Source of the DNA: Isoetes taiwanensis
Lineage: Eukaryota > Streptophyta > Lycopodiopsida > Isoetales > Isoetaceae
DNA: 64,000 nt
Assembly (NCBI GenBank): GCA_021234155.1
Contig: JAJEKV010000101.1
Span: 1,087,375 to 1,151,374 of the forward strand
Reading direction: 5' to 3'
Shown here: positions 33,994 to 44,400 of the stretch, one piece after another
Layout of the letters: each line of letters starts with the position of its first letter
Numbering within the stretch: position 1 is the first letter of the stretch
Program-made: the position numbers and the translations under genes
Notes under the pieces: generated by a model
What the model was told of the DNA's origin: nothing
Database searches by the model: none
Seen by the model: the letters and a program-made list of their open reading frames with translations, nothing else

Positions 33994-34141
33994 TGGGAAT
34001 GAAGAGCATATTTCTGCCATTGCAAGCCCCACAAACCAAGTGAAAAAGGATACAACAATCCATCCCCAAATAACACCTGCTGGACCAGCATATGCAAAGC
34101 CAAAACCATATAGAGGTGTTATTCCTGTAAAAGTAAGCATC
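33994..34141 (-). CDS. BAT-type amino-acid permease, internal exon 1 of the pair
   Basis: Minus strand, 148 bp: one base completing an upstream codon plus 49 codons, ending at a GTAAGC donor; the acceptor is TACTCAG at 34142. It reads MLTFTGITPLYGFGFAYAGP, then AGVIWGWIVVSFFTWFVGLA and MAEICSSFP. The TGI--LY-G, AGP and MAEICSS-P motifs are conserved in plant BAT1/GABA-permease-like transporters, membrane proteins moving amino acids or GABA across plasma or mitochondrial membranes. It covers the first two transmembrane helices. The intron between the exons is about 100 bp. The first coding exon should end in a 'FSFSIIS' type segment upstream, which I could not see before 34900. Confidence 0.82.
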
Positions 34142-35447
34142 CTGAGTAAGAATAAATAAGAAATTGAGACATAATAAAGAAACAACTTTCAAAAGCAAAA
34201 GCTATGCGATCTCTTACAAATTCAAGCCACATGGAAATATAAAGTCAAATGCAATGTTTGAACAGTAAAGAATTACAATGCATTTCAGCTTCTTCTTGAA
34301 GGCCTATGCACTCGCACTACTTTGGGATGCTTTTCTTTTTTTGACAACAAAAAGTGCTATCCGTCTTTGACGCTATGGTGCAAGCACCAATACGAACCAG
34401 GTGTGTAACATTTTTGGCACTCCTGATTAGAAATGAAGTACAACAAAACTAAAATCCTAATTACCTTAAGAGATTTGGATATATAGTGCCGAATAATTAT
34501 GAATAATATCCTCCATACAATCATCAAGAATGGCTGCAAACGCATCACACATTTCCTCAAGTAATAAAGCAATCACAAAAGGACGAGAAAAAAGCTTGAG
34601 ATATTTCTACTAACATCAGAGTTTTCAAATAATAACAACACAATGAAACATAGCGGATAAACTATCGAGCATAAAATGACTTAGAGGATTCCCGCAGAAC
34701 GGATTCGTGATGTATGTCGCAGACCGCCTCGGTAAGACCGACTGCGCTTAGGTTTTGATGTTAGATAAGGTATCTCAGGGTATTACGCTACGGCCTTGAA
34801 GTCTTCCAGAACGCCGCTATTTGGCGAATGCAAAATTCGTGATCACATTCTATACTCAAGATAATCAAACAAACTTGAATTAGCCATTATTTGGTTTCTT
34901 TCATTTGATGTCATCTCGCGATTTCCAAAATCCAAGAATGCAAAGAACGGCTTTCTCGAGAAAACCAAGGCCCTATCAACACATTACCTCGCTAAAAGGG
35001 AAATCCGATGGCGATGGCAAGGTTCTCGTGGCCTCCCTCCAACCGAATGGAAGAAAAGAGAATCCGCTTGGCTCCTTCCTACAAGTGGAGAACAGAGGGA
35101 CTCAATTTGGGGCTGGGCTTTGTTGTGAATCCAATGGCCCATATTAAAAGCCCCAAATCCCTCGGAACCTGCATCCCTAATCCAATGGCCTATATTAAAA
35201 GCCCTCCTCCCAAATAGGGGATCATGAGGTGGCCCCCATCTCGAACCGCAGATTGCACCTTCGGGATGGTCGGGTCGCGGACACCTCGGCCTTTATACCC
35301 AAGGGGGGTGCTTGGGGTGGTTTGGCATGTTTTCATCTCAACCGCTGATTCAAAAATGGACTACCAAGTATACGACACCAAATTTAGAATAGGGGGTGCT
35401 TATATAATTGTATATATATATGGATATATCGCTTATATATATACTTC
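34142..35447. other. Stretch without recognised gene
   Basis: No upstream permease exon was identified. From about 34700 the DNA becomes GC-richer, and it contains the duplication at 35128-35215. Confidence 0.4.
35128..35215 (+). repeat. 51 bp tandem duplication
   Basis: AATCCAATGGCCCATATTAA at 35128 and AATCCAATGGCCTATATTAA at 35179, each followed by AAGCCC and an AAAT-rich end. Confidence 0.9.
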
Positions 35448-36200
35448 CATTATATAAGTCAGCCTCTTTGTTTGTAACCCGAGGTGTCAGCCAGTCCGAC
35501 GGGTCCAGATATGAATCCAACGGCCCCGCACGGCTACACGCCATGATCCCTAAGCAACCCCTTATTTGGGCTGGATGTAGGCCATTGATTTTAGGGTTCG
35601 ATCCGACTGGGTTTAAAAAAGTCAATGCAATTTACTACAATTTAAAGCATTGAAGTTAATGCATTTGAAGAGGTGGCACCATTTTAGGCCACGATTCTGA
35701 CTCCACAACATGAGGTGGCATAAAAAAATTAATGATATTCTCTCCTCCTTGCTAAACGGTCAAAAAGCTACTTATATTCATTTGTCAAGGCTTGCCCCGC
35801 TAAAACCAGTCCAGTGGATTTTCGAGCTTCTAATGCTAAGTAGTGAGAGTGATCTATAAAATGAGGTTGCTTCCTCCTAAGTAAAGGATCGCCTTGTTTT
35901 ACCGGATTTACTACCAGTTTGCATTTGCATTTGCTTCATGGTTCATTTGGCGTATGGTTTTCTAAGTATAAATTTTTAATCAGAGAAGAATATGGGGATG
36001 GTGCAATAGCAAATGCAAGGCCTGCTTTCTAAAGTCATAAGTTTCTAAGCACCCGTGATTTGGGTTTACCTCGCTTTCTCATGCTTAATGTGTGTTGTGA
36101 CTATTGAAAGACTCCTTGTTGAATTTCGCAGTTCTGATTTTATGGGAACCCTAAAATCCACCGACCAGCTTTGGCTCTGGGATTTGATCGCCAAATAAAG
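35448..36200 (+). repeat. ~775 bp tandem duplication, copy 1
   Basis: Runs from TATATAAGTCAGCCTC to GGGATTTGATCGCCAAATA. It shares with copy 2, in order, GTTTGTAACCC-AGGTGTC, CCAGATATGAATCCAACG, GCCATTGATTTAGGGTTCGA, AGCATTGAAGTTAATGCATT, GAGGTGGCACCATTTTAGGC, TTTCGAGCTTCTAATGC and a shared TTTATGGGAACCCTAAA-type end. Confidence 0.92.
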
Positions 36201-36222
36201 CCAGACGCGAGTATATATAATG

Positions 36223-36945
36223 CATTATATAAGCTGCCCCCTTGTTTGTAACCCAGGTGTCGCCGGGCCCGACGTCCAGATATGAATCCAACGCCCGCAT
36301 CGAAGCCACGCCATGATCCCGGGCAACCCCCTCTACGGGGGCTTTGATGTAGGCCATTGATTTAGGGTTCGACCGACCGGTTTAAGCATAAAAAGTCAAT
36401 GCAATTTAATACAATTCTAAAGCATTGAAGTTAATGCATTTGAAGAGGTGGCACCATTTTAGGCCACGACCACTCACAACATGAGGTGGCATAAAATTAA
36501 TGATATTCTCTCCTCCCTTACAACGTGTCAAAAGCCTATATTCATTTGGCCGGGCTTGGGCTCCCGCTTAAACTGTGTCCGTGGATTTTCGAGCTTCTAA
36601 TGCGGCGCAGTGAGAGTGATCCAAAATGAGGTTGCTTCCTCCCAGAAAAGGACGCTTCTCGAGCCTACCGATGATTACCGTGTTTGCATTTGCATTTGCT
36701 CACACTGATTCGGGGCGATGGTTTTCTTCTCAAGATAAATTTTTAACTGTGAGAAGAATATGCGATGGTGCACAGCAGCGGTTGCCTCGCTTCTAGCCAT
36801 AAGTTTCTAAGCACTCGCGATTGGGTTTAATTACTAAGCATGTGTTAGACTATTGAAAGACTCCTGTTGAATTTCGCTCCTGATTTTTATGGGAACCCTA
36901 AATCCACGACCAAATTTCGCTTCTGGGATTTTGATCACAAATAGG
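36223..36945 (+). repeat. ~775 bp tandem duplication, copy 2
   Basis: The second copy starts TATATAAGCTGCCCCC (36227) and ends near GGGATTTTGATCACAAATA (36943). Offset from copy 1 is 775 bp at the start and about 746 bp at the end. Differences are dominated by short insertions and deletions. The start of the unit recalls module T (TA tract, then a GC-rich 'ccaac..ggcc' part). Confidence 0.92.
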
Positions 36946-39059
36946 GTCGGGGTTTGCGTTGCCATCTATAAATTGAATGCTCTTTTGCACTTTCAAGACG
37001 CGGTGCCAAATATGGTCGTTAATACATGGATTTTCTATATATTCAATCCGAAAAGTGACTATACGCTTTTATTTTGTTCGCAAGGATAGTGGCAAAAATG
37101 TGGAGGAACTCTAAATGTACCTAAAGTTGCTTCGTCCGATTCATTTCACAAGATGGGTTATGCAAAATAGGAATATTTGATCCCACTATTAAGCAAGATG
37201 GGAGCTCCTGTGAACCTTAAGTGGAGAACTAAATGTAGCCTGGATGAGGGTAAGGGTTTCCCAGACACATAGCATTCTCGCCAAAAAATGCATGGAGTTA
37301 AATTTTAATGTCCGGCGGTTTGTTACCTATGGCTAGGTTTTAAGTGTTGATCCGTTCTCGTGTACTCCGTGATTTAAACTCGCTTGCATCATTCCATTTT
37401 TTATGTTTTGCTTCATGCAAAAGTACAAGGCTCCATTTAACAATGTAATCTATAGGAACATGAGGCGTTGAAAGATCCGGCCGCCTCTGTAGCAACACTT
37501 TTTGAAGAAGTGCGTATTTCCCATGATGTATGGAAGTCAACATTTAGAGGTTCCAACTTTGAGCATCTCGAATCCTTGTGTGTCTTTTCCTTTTTATCCG
37601 GCCGATCATCTCAGTGTATTGATGCTTTTCTATTTCATTTATTTTACTCAAAAAAAGTTTATCCTCACATTGTTGCGTATGGGTATAATGGAGGAGATGT
37701 TGCAAACTACATGTTCTCTTCCTAATACCAATATGGAAATTTTGTTGTCCGTGTTGAAGTAGTCTTATCCCTTTTGTTGGACTATTGGTAATGAGAGGCA
37801 AATTATACCCTAAGTAGCTTGATGGTTAAATGCAGAGCATTATTCTTGGTGAGACCGCCTTTGACACTCCATTTGAACCCCATTCCACAACTTTTTATTT
37901 ATCTAGTTCCCCGCTTATTACAAGGTAAGCAATGCGCAATATATTTGGCAAGGAACTAAATTGCGCCCGCTTATGTTTGCAGAGCAAGAAATGGCAGGAC
38001 TTCAAACAACATACATCATGAACTTCCCCGACAACATACATGACAACATACGCCATAAACCAAAGAATGTGATCCACACACCACTTTGAACTTTTGATTT
38101 CTAACCCTTGAATTTGTATTCCAAATTCGCGGTTGTGCTCGTAGGTTGCTTACACAAAAGCTTTTGTTTTTCCAAATATCTAGAAAGCGTAAGCCATCTC
38201 AAAGGCCATAATGGATGCCACAAGCAGAGATTTGAATTACACGATGAGTCAGAAAAAGTCATGGGATGTATACTTAAGTTCATTGAAACAAATGTTCTGT
38301 CTATAGCATTTTCACAATAAGGTAAAAATCATGTATCTCGCTTATTCTTCCCCGCTTATTCTTGCAAATGCCATTTTTATTCATGGTTCAAGGGATTGTG
38401 CAATTTAACAGAAATAGCTGGAGATGCATTGATGCGCTTCAACCCATATGTTAATTATAAGGACAAAGGTGATGCCATAACTTATGAAACCATGCAAAAT
38501 ATGGTCCAAGCGCATCAATAAAGGTACCCATTGCTAAGATATCACAAAGATATCACATCGATAAGTTGTACACGCTTGACTCTCTGTGCAAAATTCGGTG
38601 ATTGCATCACTCTTTTGTGATGGTGCATGGTTATGCCAAGTAGCTCAGAGTTATTCTTTAGGAATTTTGATGCGCTTGCTCCTCATTTTTGAATCATTTC
38701 CATTGATCAACTTGGGTAAGCACTTGACTTAACATTAGACCATTATAATTACTGATGACAGAAAAAGTTATTATTTCGTCTATTCCGCTATAAGTTGTTA
38801 AAGTCATAAGCTGTTATAAACTATACCATCTTAGCGTTAGGCATTGCACGAGCATTAAGCATTGCATAAGACAGTGAAAACAGTAGTGAAAACAGTGTAG
38901 ATAACTTTGTTTTTACATAAATTGTATATTGTTTTTAATGCAATCACAATATTGTAATTGTTTATTATTTTGTAAAGGAATGTGAAAACCTGTTTCTCCT
39001 GCCCATTCTCTTTACTAGTTTTAAGCACGTTTCTAAATGTCACTTACACAGCTGATGAT
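36946..39059. other. 2.1 kb without recognised gene
   Basis: Short ORFs only. A frame ending at 38320 (HNGCHKQRFELHDESEKVMG) looks coding-like but is unassigned. Confidence 0.4.
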
Positions 39060-39639
39060 TGTTCCCTTTGAATGTCATATTTGCACACTAAGTGGGAGCT
39101 TTATCCACGGATTTCACCTCGTAAGTCAAGGTATTTCTATGTTAAAAACTGGTGTTTTGCAGCATAACACATTTCATTTTGCATTAGTATAACTTGAGAT
39201 GACTCAATAGAACCCTTATTCTATGTGTGTGTTCATGTGGGGCACTTTATCAAATGCCATCTTATAATAGAAGTTGCATGTTCAGAGATGGAAGCATGGT
39301 TTGTAGACTCATTAGAAGAATGGCGCAAGGTCAAAAACTTTGACAAGTTCATCCTGCTTGGCTATTCCTTTTGAAATTATGCTGCTTCGCACTGCTTTCA
39401 AGGTTCGCGGTCTTCTTTAGTGTTTGGAATTTTTTTTTACATGGATTGCAATCAAACTTTATATTTACATTTGCAGCATCTTGAGCATATTCAACACCTT
39501 ATTTTGGTATGGCCCAGCATTATTCTTGTGACCCAAAACCTTAAGAATTCTTTGCAATGTTGCCATGCTCATACTGCAATTTCAAGTGCTCAACTAGATT
39601 TGCTGGGGCTTCAATTGGAAATTTTTCTTGGAATTGGAG
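39060..39639 (+). pseudogene. CGI-58/ABHD5-like alpha/beta hydrolase, three degenerate exons
   Basis: About 39060-39130: frames through ...GTCATATTTGCA... and TCCACGGATTTCACCTC recall the VIAIDQLGWGGSSRPDFT segment and end at AAG|GTATTT. 39286-39402, after a TTCAG acceptor, is clearest: MEAWFVDSLEEWRKVKNFDK, then FILLGYSF and a stop. 39477-39639, after TTTGCAG, reads HLEHIQHLILVWPSIILV and ends at GGAG|GTAAAT. In plants this family acts on lysophospholipids and lipid droplets. The nucleophile elbow should be GHSFGG; here it is GYSF-stop, so the serine remains but the following glycines are lost. The break could be a base error (TTTTGA for TTTTGGA). No N-terminal or later exons were found. Confidence 0.65.
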
Positions 39640-40676
39640 GTAAATATTGATGCTTTCCTTGCCATATGATGCTTGTTAGAGTTTATACCATCTCATTGGT
39701 CTCTCCTTAGGCACTCAACATCTTCCACGACACGTGGGTCTTAAGAAGGCAATTGAGATGTTGCTGGTAAGATGTTGGCAATTCTTATTTCAATTTTTAA
39801 TGATTGACAGAATCAAATATTGCCTTCTCTTCTTTTACAAAGTATAAAATGAGATTAAACTGTCGCCCGTGTATATTGTTGATATTCCTTCAGCTAAATA
39901 AAGAGCTGGTATGGGAGTAACATGATCAATTATGCAGTGTGAGTGTAGCAATTGTTCAAAGATTATCAAGAACAATCCCTATCATCTCTTCTCTTCAAGG
40001 GGTATATGGTGACAAGAGTGATTAACTAAATAGTCTTTTAAACAATGGGAATTCTTGGGATAGCTGATAAGTAGTGTAATTAAATGCACTTCCGCGGATG
40101 CTTATCCAACCGCTAATCGTGAAGAACAAGACGCTTGTAACCTTTCTAGCTTCTTTATGATTCTATGGCACATACCGATAATTGTCAGCTTAAAAGTTGT
40201 TTGTGTTGCTTACAATCAAATATTCAGCAAGGGGCATGTTAAAATCATTCTTGAATTTATGTATTTGGGGCTTGTTGAAACTGCTGTATTATACTACTCG
40301 AAAGTGCTTTGAGAGATTGTTATTTGGCATTTTTGTGCATTTTTCTTTGTCTAAGGTCGATTATGCATCTATTTCTGACCGGGTGATTATGTTGCCTTTT
40401 ATGTGACATCAAAGGCAATCACATGGTAAAAAAGATGACTTTAATTTAGATATTTGATCTAGATATGTAGATATTAAATGCCAAGGATTGTTTTAGAAGT
40501 TAAATGCAGGATTTATGTTTGCATGTAGTGAAAGCCGTTGGAAAATTGGGCATCTTAGGTCGATGGAAGCAATTAAGACAGAGAGCCATGACTGACGTCT
40601 TATACATATGCCTTGATGCCGAGAAGTTTGAAGTGTCGTAGAATGCGGCCATGGCATGACATAAGTTTTCATCTCA
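39640..40676. other. Stretch without recognised gene
   Basis: Later exons of the hydrolase were looked for here and not found. Short ORFs only. Confidence 0.4.
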
Positions 40677-40798
40677 GAGATTTATATATAGCAGTCTTTT
40701 GCAATGGTACGAGGCTTACCTATAGCTGCCAAAGATTGAGATTTATATATAGCAGTCTTTTGCAATGGTACGAGGCTTACCTATAGCTGCCAAAGATT
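40677..40798 (+). repeat. Perfect 61 bp tandem duplication
   Basis: GAGATTTATATATAGCAGTC through CTGCCAAAGATT occurs at 40677-40737 and, without a single difference, at 40738-40798. It is either very recent or an assembly artefact. Confidence 0.98.
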
Positions 40799-40972
40799 TC
40801 AACGCGCTTTCCCTAGTCTTGATGTAAGAAAACTAGTCCATGAAATGACATGATTGTGAAATGATGGAAGGCTGCTTCCAAGCATTATACACAAATTTTG
40901 CTGATGCAAAATGTCAAAACACCACCTTCCAAAAGCCACACACTTTCCCTACATTTTCGTCAAAGACGTAGA

Positions 40973-41480
40973 ATTGAATTTTCTAGATGAACTTAGCAAA
41001 TGTTTGGACCTAGTTTAAATGTTCTTAGGGTTGCAAAAACTAACGATATTTTATGAGGCAACACACCTAACTTAATATGCCTTACACAATAAATTTTGGC
41101 TATCTTGGATGTAGAGAATTTCTATGCACAAGAAAATATGCATTATGTATAAAGCCAGGCATTGTGTAGTTGATCGAACTATTTAATTAACTTTAAGATG
41201 CGCATGCACAATCCTTTAAGATGCGCATTGAATTTTCTTGATGAACTTAGCAAGTAATAACACAAGTTGTGAGGTGTTTGGACCTAGTTTAAATGTTCTT
41301 AGGGTTGCAAAACTAACGATATTTTATGAGGCAACACACCTAACTTAATATGCCTACAATAACAAATTTTGCCATCTTGACAGAGAATTTCTATGCACAA
41401 GAAAATATGCATTATGTATAAAGCCAGGCATTGTGTAGTTGATCGAACTGTTTAATTAACTTTAAGATGCGCATGCAGTA
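40973..41480 (+). repeat. 254 bp tandem duplication
   Basis: ATTGAATTTTCTAGATGAAC at 40973 and ATTGAATTTTCTTGATGAAC at 41227 start two copies that both end in TAACTTTAAGATGCGCATGCA. Identity is high (over 90% by eye). Copy 2 has ~25 extra bases after AACTTAGCAA, and copy 1 carries extra TTAAGATGCGC at its end. Confidence 0.95.
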
Positions 41481-42871
41481 ATCCTCTGATGTTGTGTTTT
41501 GGTATTAGGTAACCTATGCCATTTGGTCTTAAAAACATGAAAAATTTATCTCAGAACTAGGCTCATGCTACTAGGACCATTTTAGGTTTATTATGTCTAA
41601 AAAGTTTGATTGGAATCCTTATGTGTACTACTTCTGTGAAGAGTAACAACACTTGCCTGATTATTTAAGACTACCATATCTAACACGTGAGGGACGTATT
41701 CTACCTTAGGTTTTTTCAATCCTCCTTTAGTTACAATCCTCCTCTACTCATCAATGTTTACCTTGTGTATTTTATCTAGTTTAGGCCTGCATGGCTTTGT
41801 TCTAGATGCATATTCTTGCATGCATAAAAGGAATATAAAATTTAAGTCATTTTATCTTCGAATATGTGATTGTGAAATCGCGCATCATCAAAATGGACAT
41901 TTTTGTTAGAGCATATTCTAGATAACCGATTCTTAGTTCTTCCTTGATGGTCATAGTGCCGTAGAACTTTATCGTCATATATGATTACACGCATTTGAAA
42001 GTATGTAATGGTATCCTCTGTCATTAATACAACGAGCAACTCATGCCGAGCTACCTAGAAACAATGGGGTAATTCAAGCCGAATCTACTAGTTGTATATA
42101 GAGTCAACTAGAACCATTGAGGCAATCCGTACTTTACGACATGGATTTCATGATGATTGATCTTCACACCAACTTGAAGAATCTGAAGGAATCTAGACAA
42201 CATTAGAAACATTTCTTGTGGTTCTTGTTATTTGCAAATTTAGAAGCTCTTCCTCAGCTTGTTAAGGAAGCCATTATCCTAAATAGCATTGATATTGTAA
42301 AGACATTTGTGAAGAAGATAATGTTGTAAATCTATGAGGACCTCATAGAGTCTTATAAATATAATCAAGCACTTTATGTATCACCTTCTTTCTCCTATTT
42401 TCATCAGAACATCAAATTGTTCTACATGTTTACGCTTATTGGGGATCCTTATCTTCCAAATTAATAATTTAGGATTCCAATTGAGATGATTGAAAATATA
42501 ACAATCCAGTAGGTTTTCAACAAATAAACAGGAGACATTGGATTTGACTTATTTGGGTTAAAGGCACTGCGCAATTGTTGTGAGTAGATACTAAGGTCAA
42601 TTGGATGTTCTGCAAATCATATGTGTACTGCAACTGTTGCTCTTAGATATATATCATGGCCAATATTTTAGCAAATGCACAGATCCTTTATTCCAAAAGT
42701 TTGGGTTATCATTGTCTTAGGGTTTCCATTTCATTGATTCAACCCCTAAGACGATCGAATTTGTACAATCACTACTTGACTTCTAGTGTATTTGACTTCT
42801 TGTGTATGACATGAACTCGTCTTTCACGAATTATATGTAGACTTTGAGTTTTCCAATCCATCATCACACAA
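41481..42871. other. Stretch without recognised gene
   Basis: AT-rich, short ORFs only, no repeats of note. Confidence 0.45.
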
Positions 42872-43110
<239 letters not shown>

Positions 43111-44334
43111 ATTATTAAAAATGTTTCGATATACTCACCCCGCAGGCCTTTCAGGTTCTCGGTATGTATAAGATGTATACGAAAAATTTTTTTCCTGCTG
43201 CTTTCTGCACTCTCCCAAATAAAATTAACTTCCCACCAATACTTACTCAATGGATATCTTCTATATTTCAAATTTGCATAAATATTTTGGGGTTTACATC
43301 GGAGGCGTCGCGTGAGGAAGCCCGCCTATCTCTACCCATTTCCATTTCGCCTTCTTCGCTCCATTTTCGCCGACGCTTTTGCTTGCGTGAGTAGAGTTCA
43401 CGTTCTCTAGACGGTGGTTGGGAAGGAGCAACAAGGGATGATCTAGGGCTCCAAAGAAACTCCGGGAGGCTTCAAATGATCTCCTCGAGGCTTCAGAACA
43501 AGGAAACTCAAGTTCTGAAGATTGCATCGAAAGCTTCAAAGACAATCTCTCGCTTTTGCCCCCATAAACATTTTTGTTTTGCCTCGTTTAGATCGCGGTT
43601 TGTAGATCATCTAATCTTTTAGAACCGAGGATGCATAAACTGATGGCTCAGAATCAGCGCATGTATTGAAATGCAAAATCTATTTATTAAGAAGCACTGC
43701 TGTGATGCAAAAATTCATTTATTAAGAAGTTGTTATTCTTCCGCCTACTAAGAATCTTGCTTGCTTGAATCTTGCTTACGCTTCATGGTTGGTATGCAGA
43801 ACTCTCTACATGAGAGAGGATACTACCAAATGGCAATATCGCTTTTGCTTCCTTCATTTCCCTCGAGGTTTTCAAGCTCTCGCATAATTTAATTAAGGCT
43901 CTCACGCATTGTAAATCAGCCAAGTTTCTATGCATGCGTGCTTAGTTGGGTTTGTTGAGTCAGTCCTGATTGGAGAGCCTTGGAGGTCATGGTTCGAGCG
44001 CATTGTGCACGCAGCAAAGTGAGTCTATAAGTTTTCAATGTTCTAATATGTCCCTCTCTTAGCATCTTCACAATCAATACGCAGGCATTGTCTCTGCGAA
44101 TGCAAAGTCCATATAGCCAATGTAGTTTTACAAGGAAGATTTGTCAATATATGCAAATAAGATATCTCAACTCCAAATTCTTTAATTTGCCTCTCTTTTC
44201 AACTAGCGCCCATCTACTTTTGTGCAAGCTCTGGCCCTCTTTAGCTACATCTTGCTTGCAATCAAACCATTCATGTTGGAATGCATGCATTAGAAAAATA
44301 GAGTTGGTTTATAATTTGCCTTGATCCTCTCTCA
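43111..44334. other. Stretch without recognised gene
   Basis: The part 43300-43560 is GC-richer and open in two frames (one reads ASNDLLEASEQGNSSSEDC), as a first exon might be, but nothing confirms a gene. Confidence 0.35.
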
Positions 44335-44400
44335 TTAATTGCTCGGGGAGCGTGTGTAAGAGATTGGAACCCTCAAGTTCGAGTCCTGCTACATTACATC
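44335..44400 (+). other. tRNA-like sequence (SINE head or tRNA pseudogene)
   Basis: GTTCGAGTCC at 44377-44386 is a perfect pol III B-box core, preceded about 35 bases upstream by TTGCTCGGGGAG, which resembles an A-box. The intervening AAGAGATTGGAACC string looks like decayed anticodon and variable arms. No acceptor stem closes it, so it is not a functional tRNA gene. Confidence 0.35.

Noticed and set aside
44377-44386. Functional tRNA gene
   Set aside because: A perfect B-box core is present, but no acceptor stem or proper anticodon arm can be formed around it.
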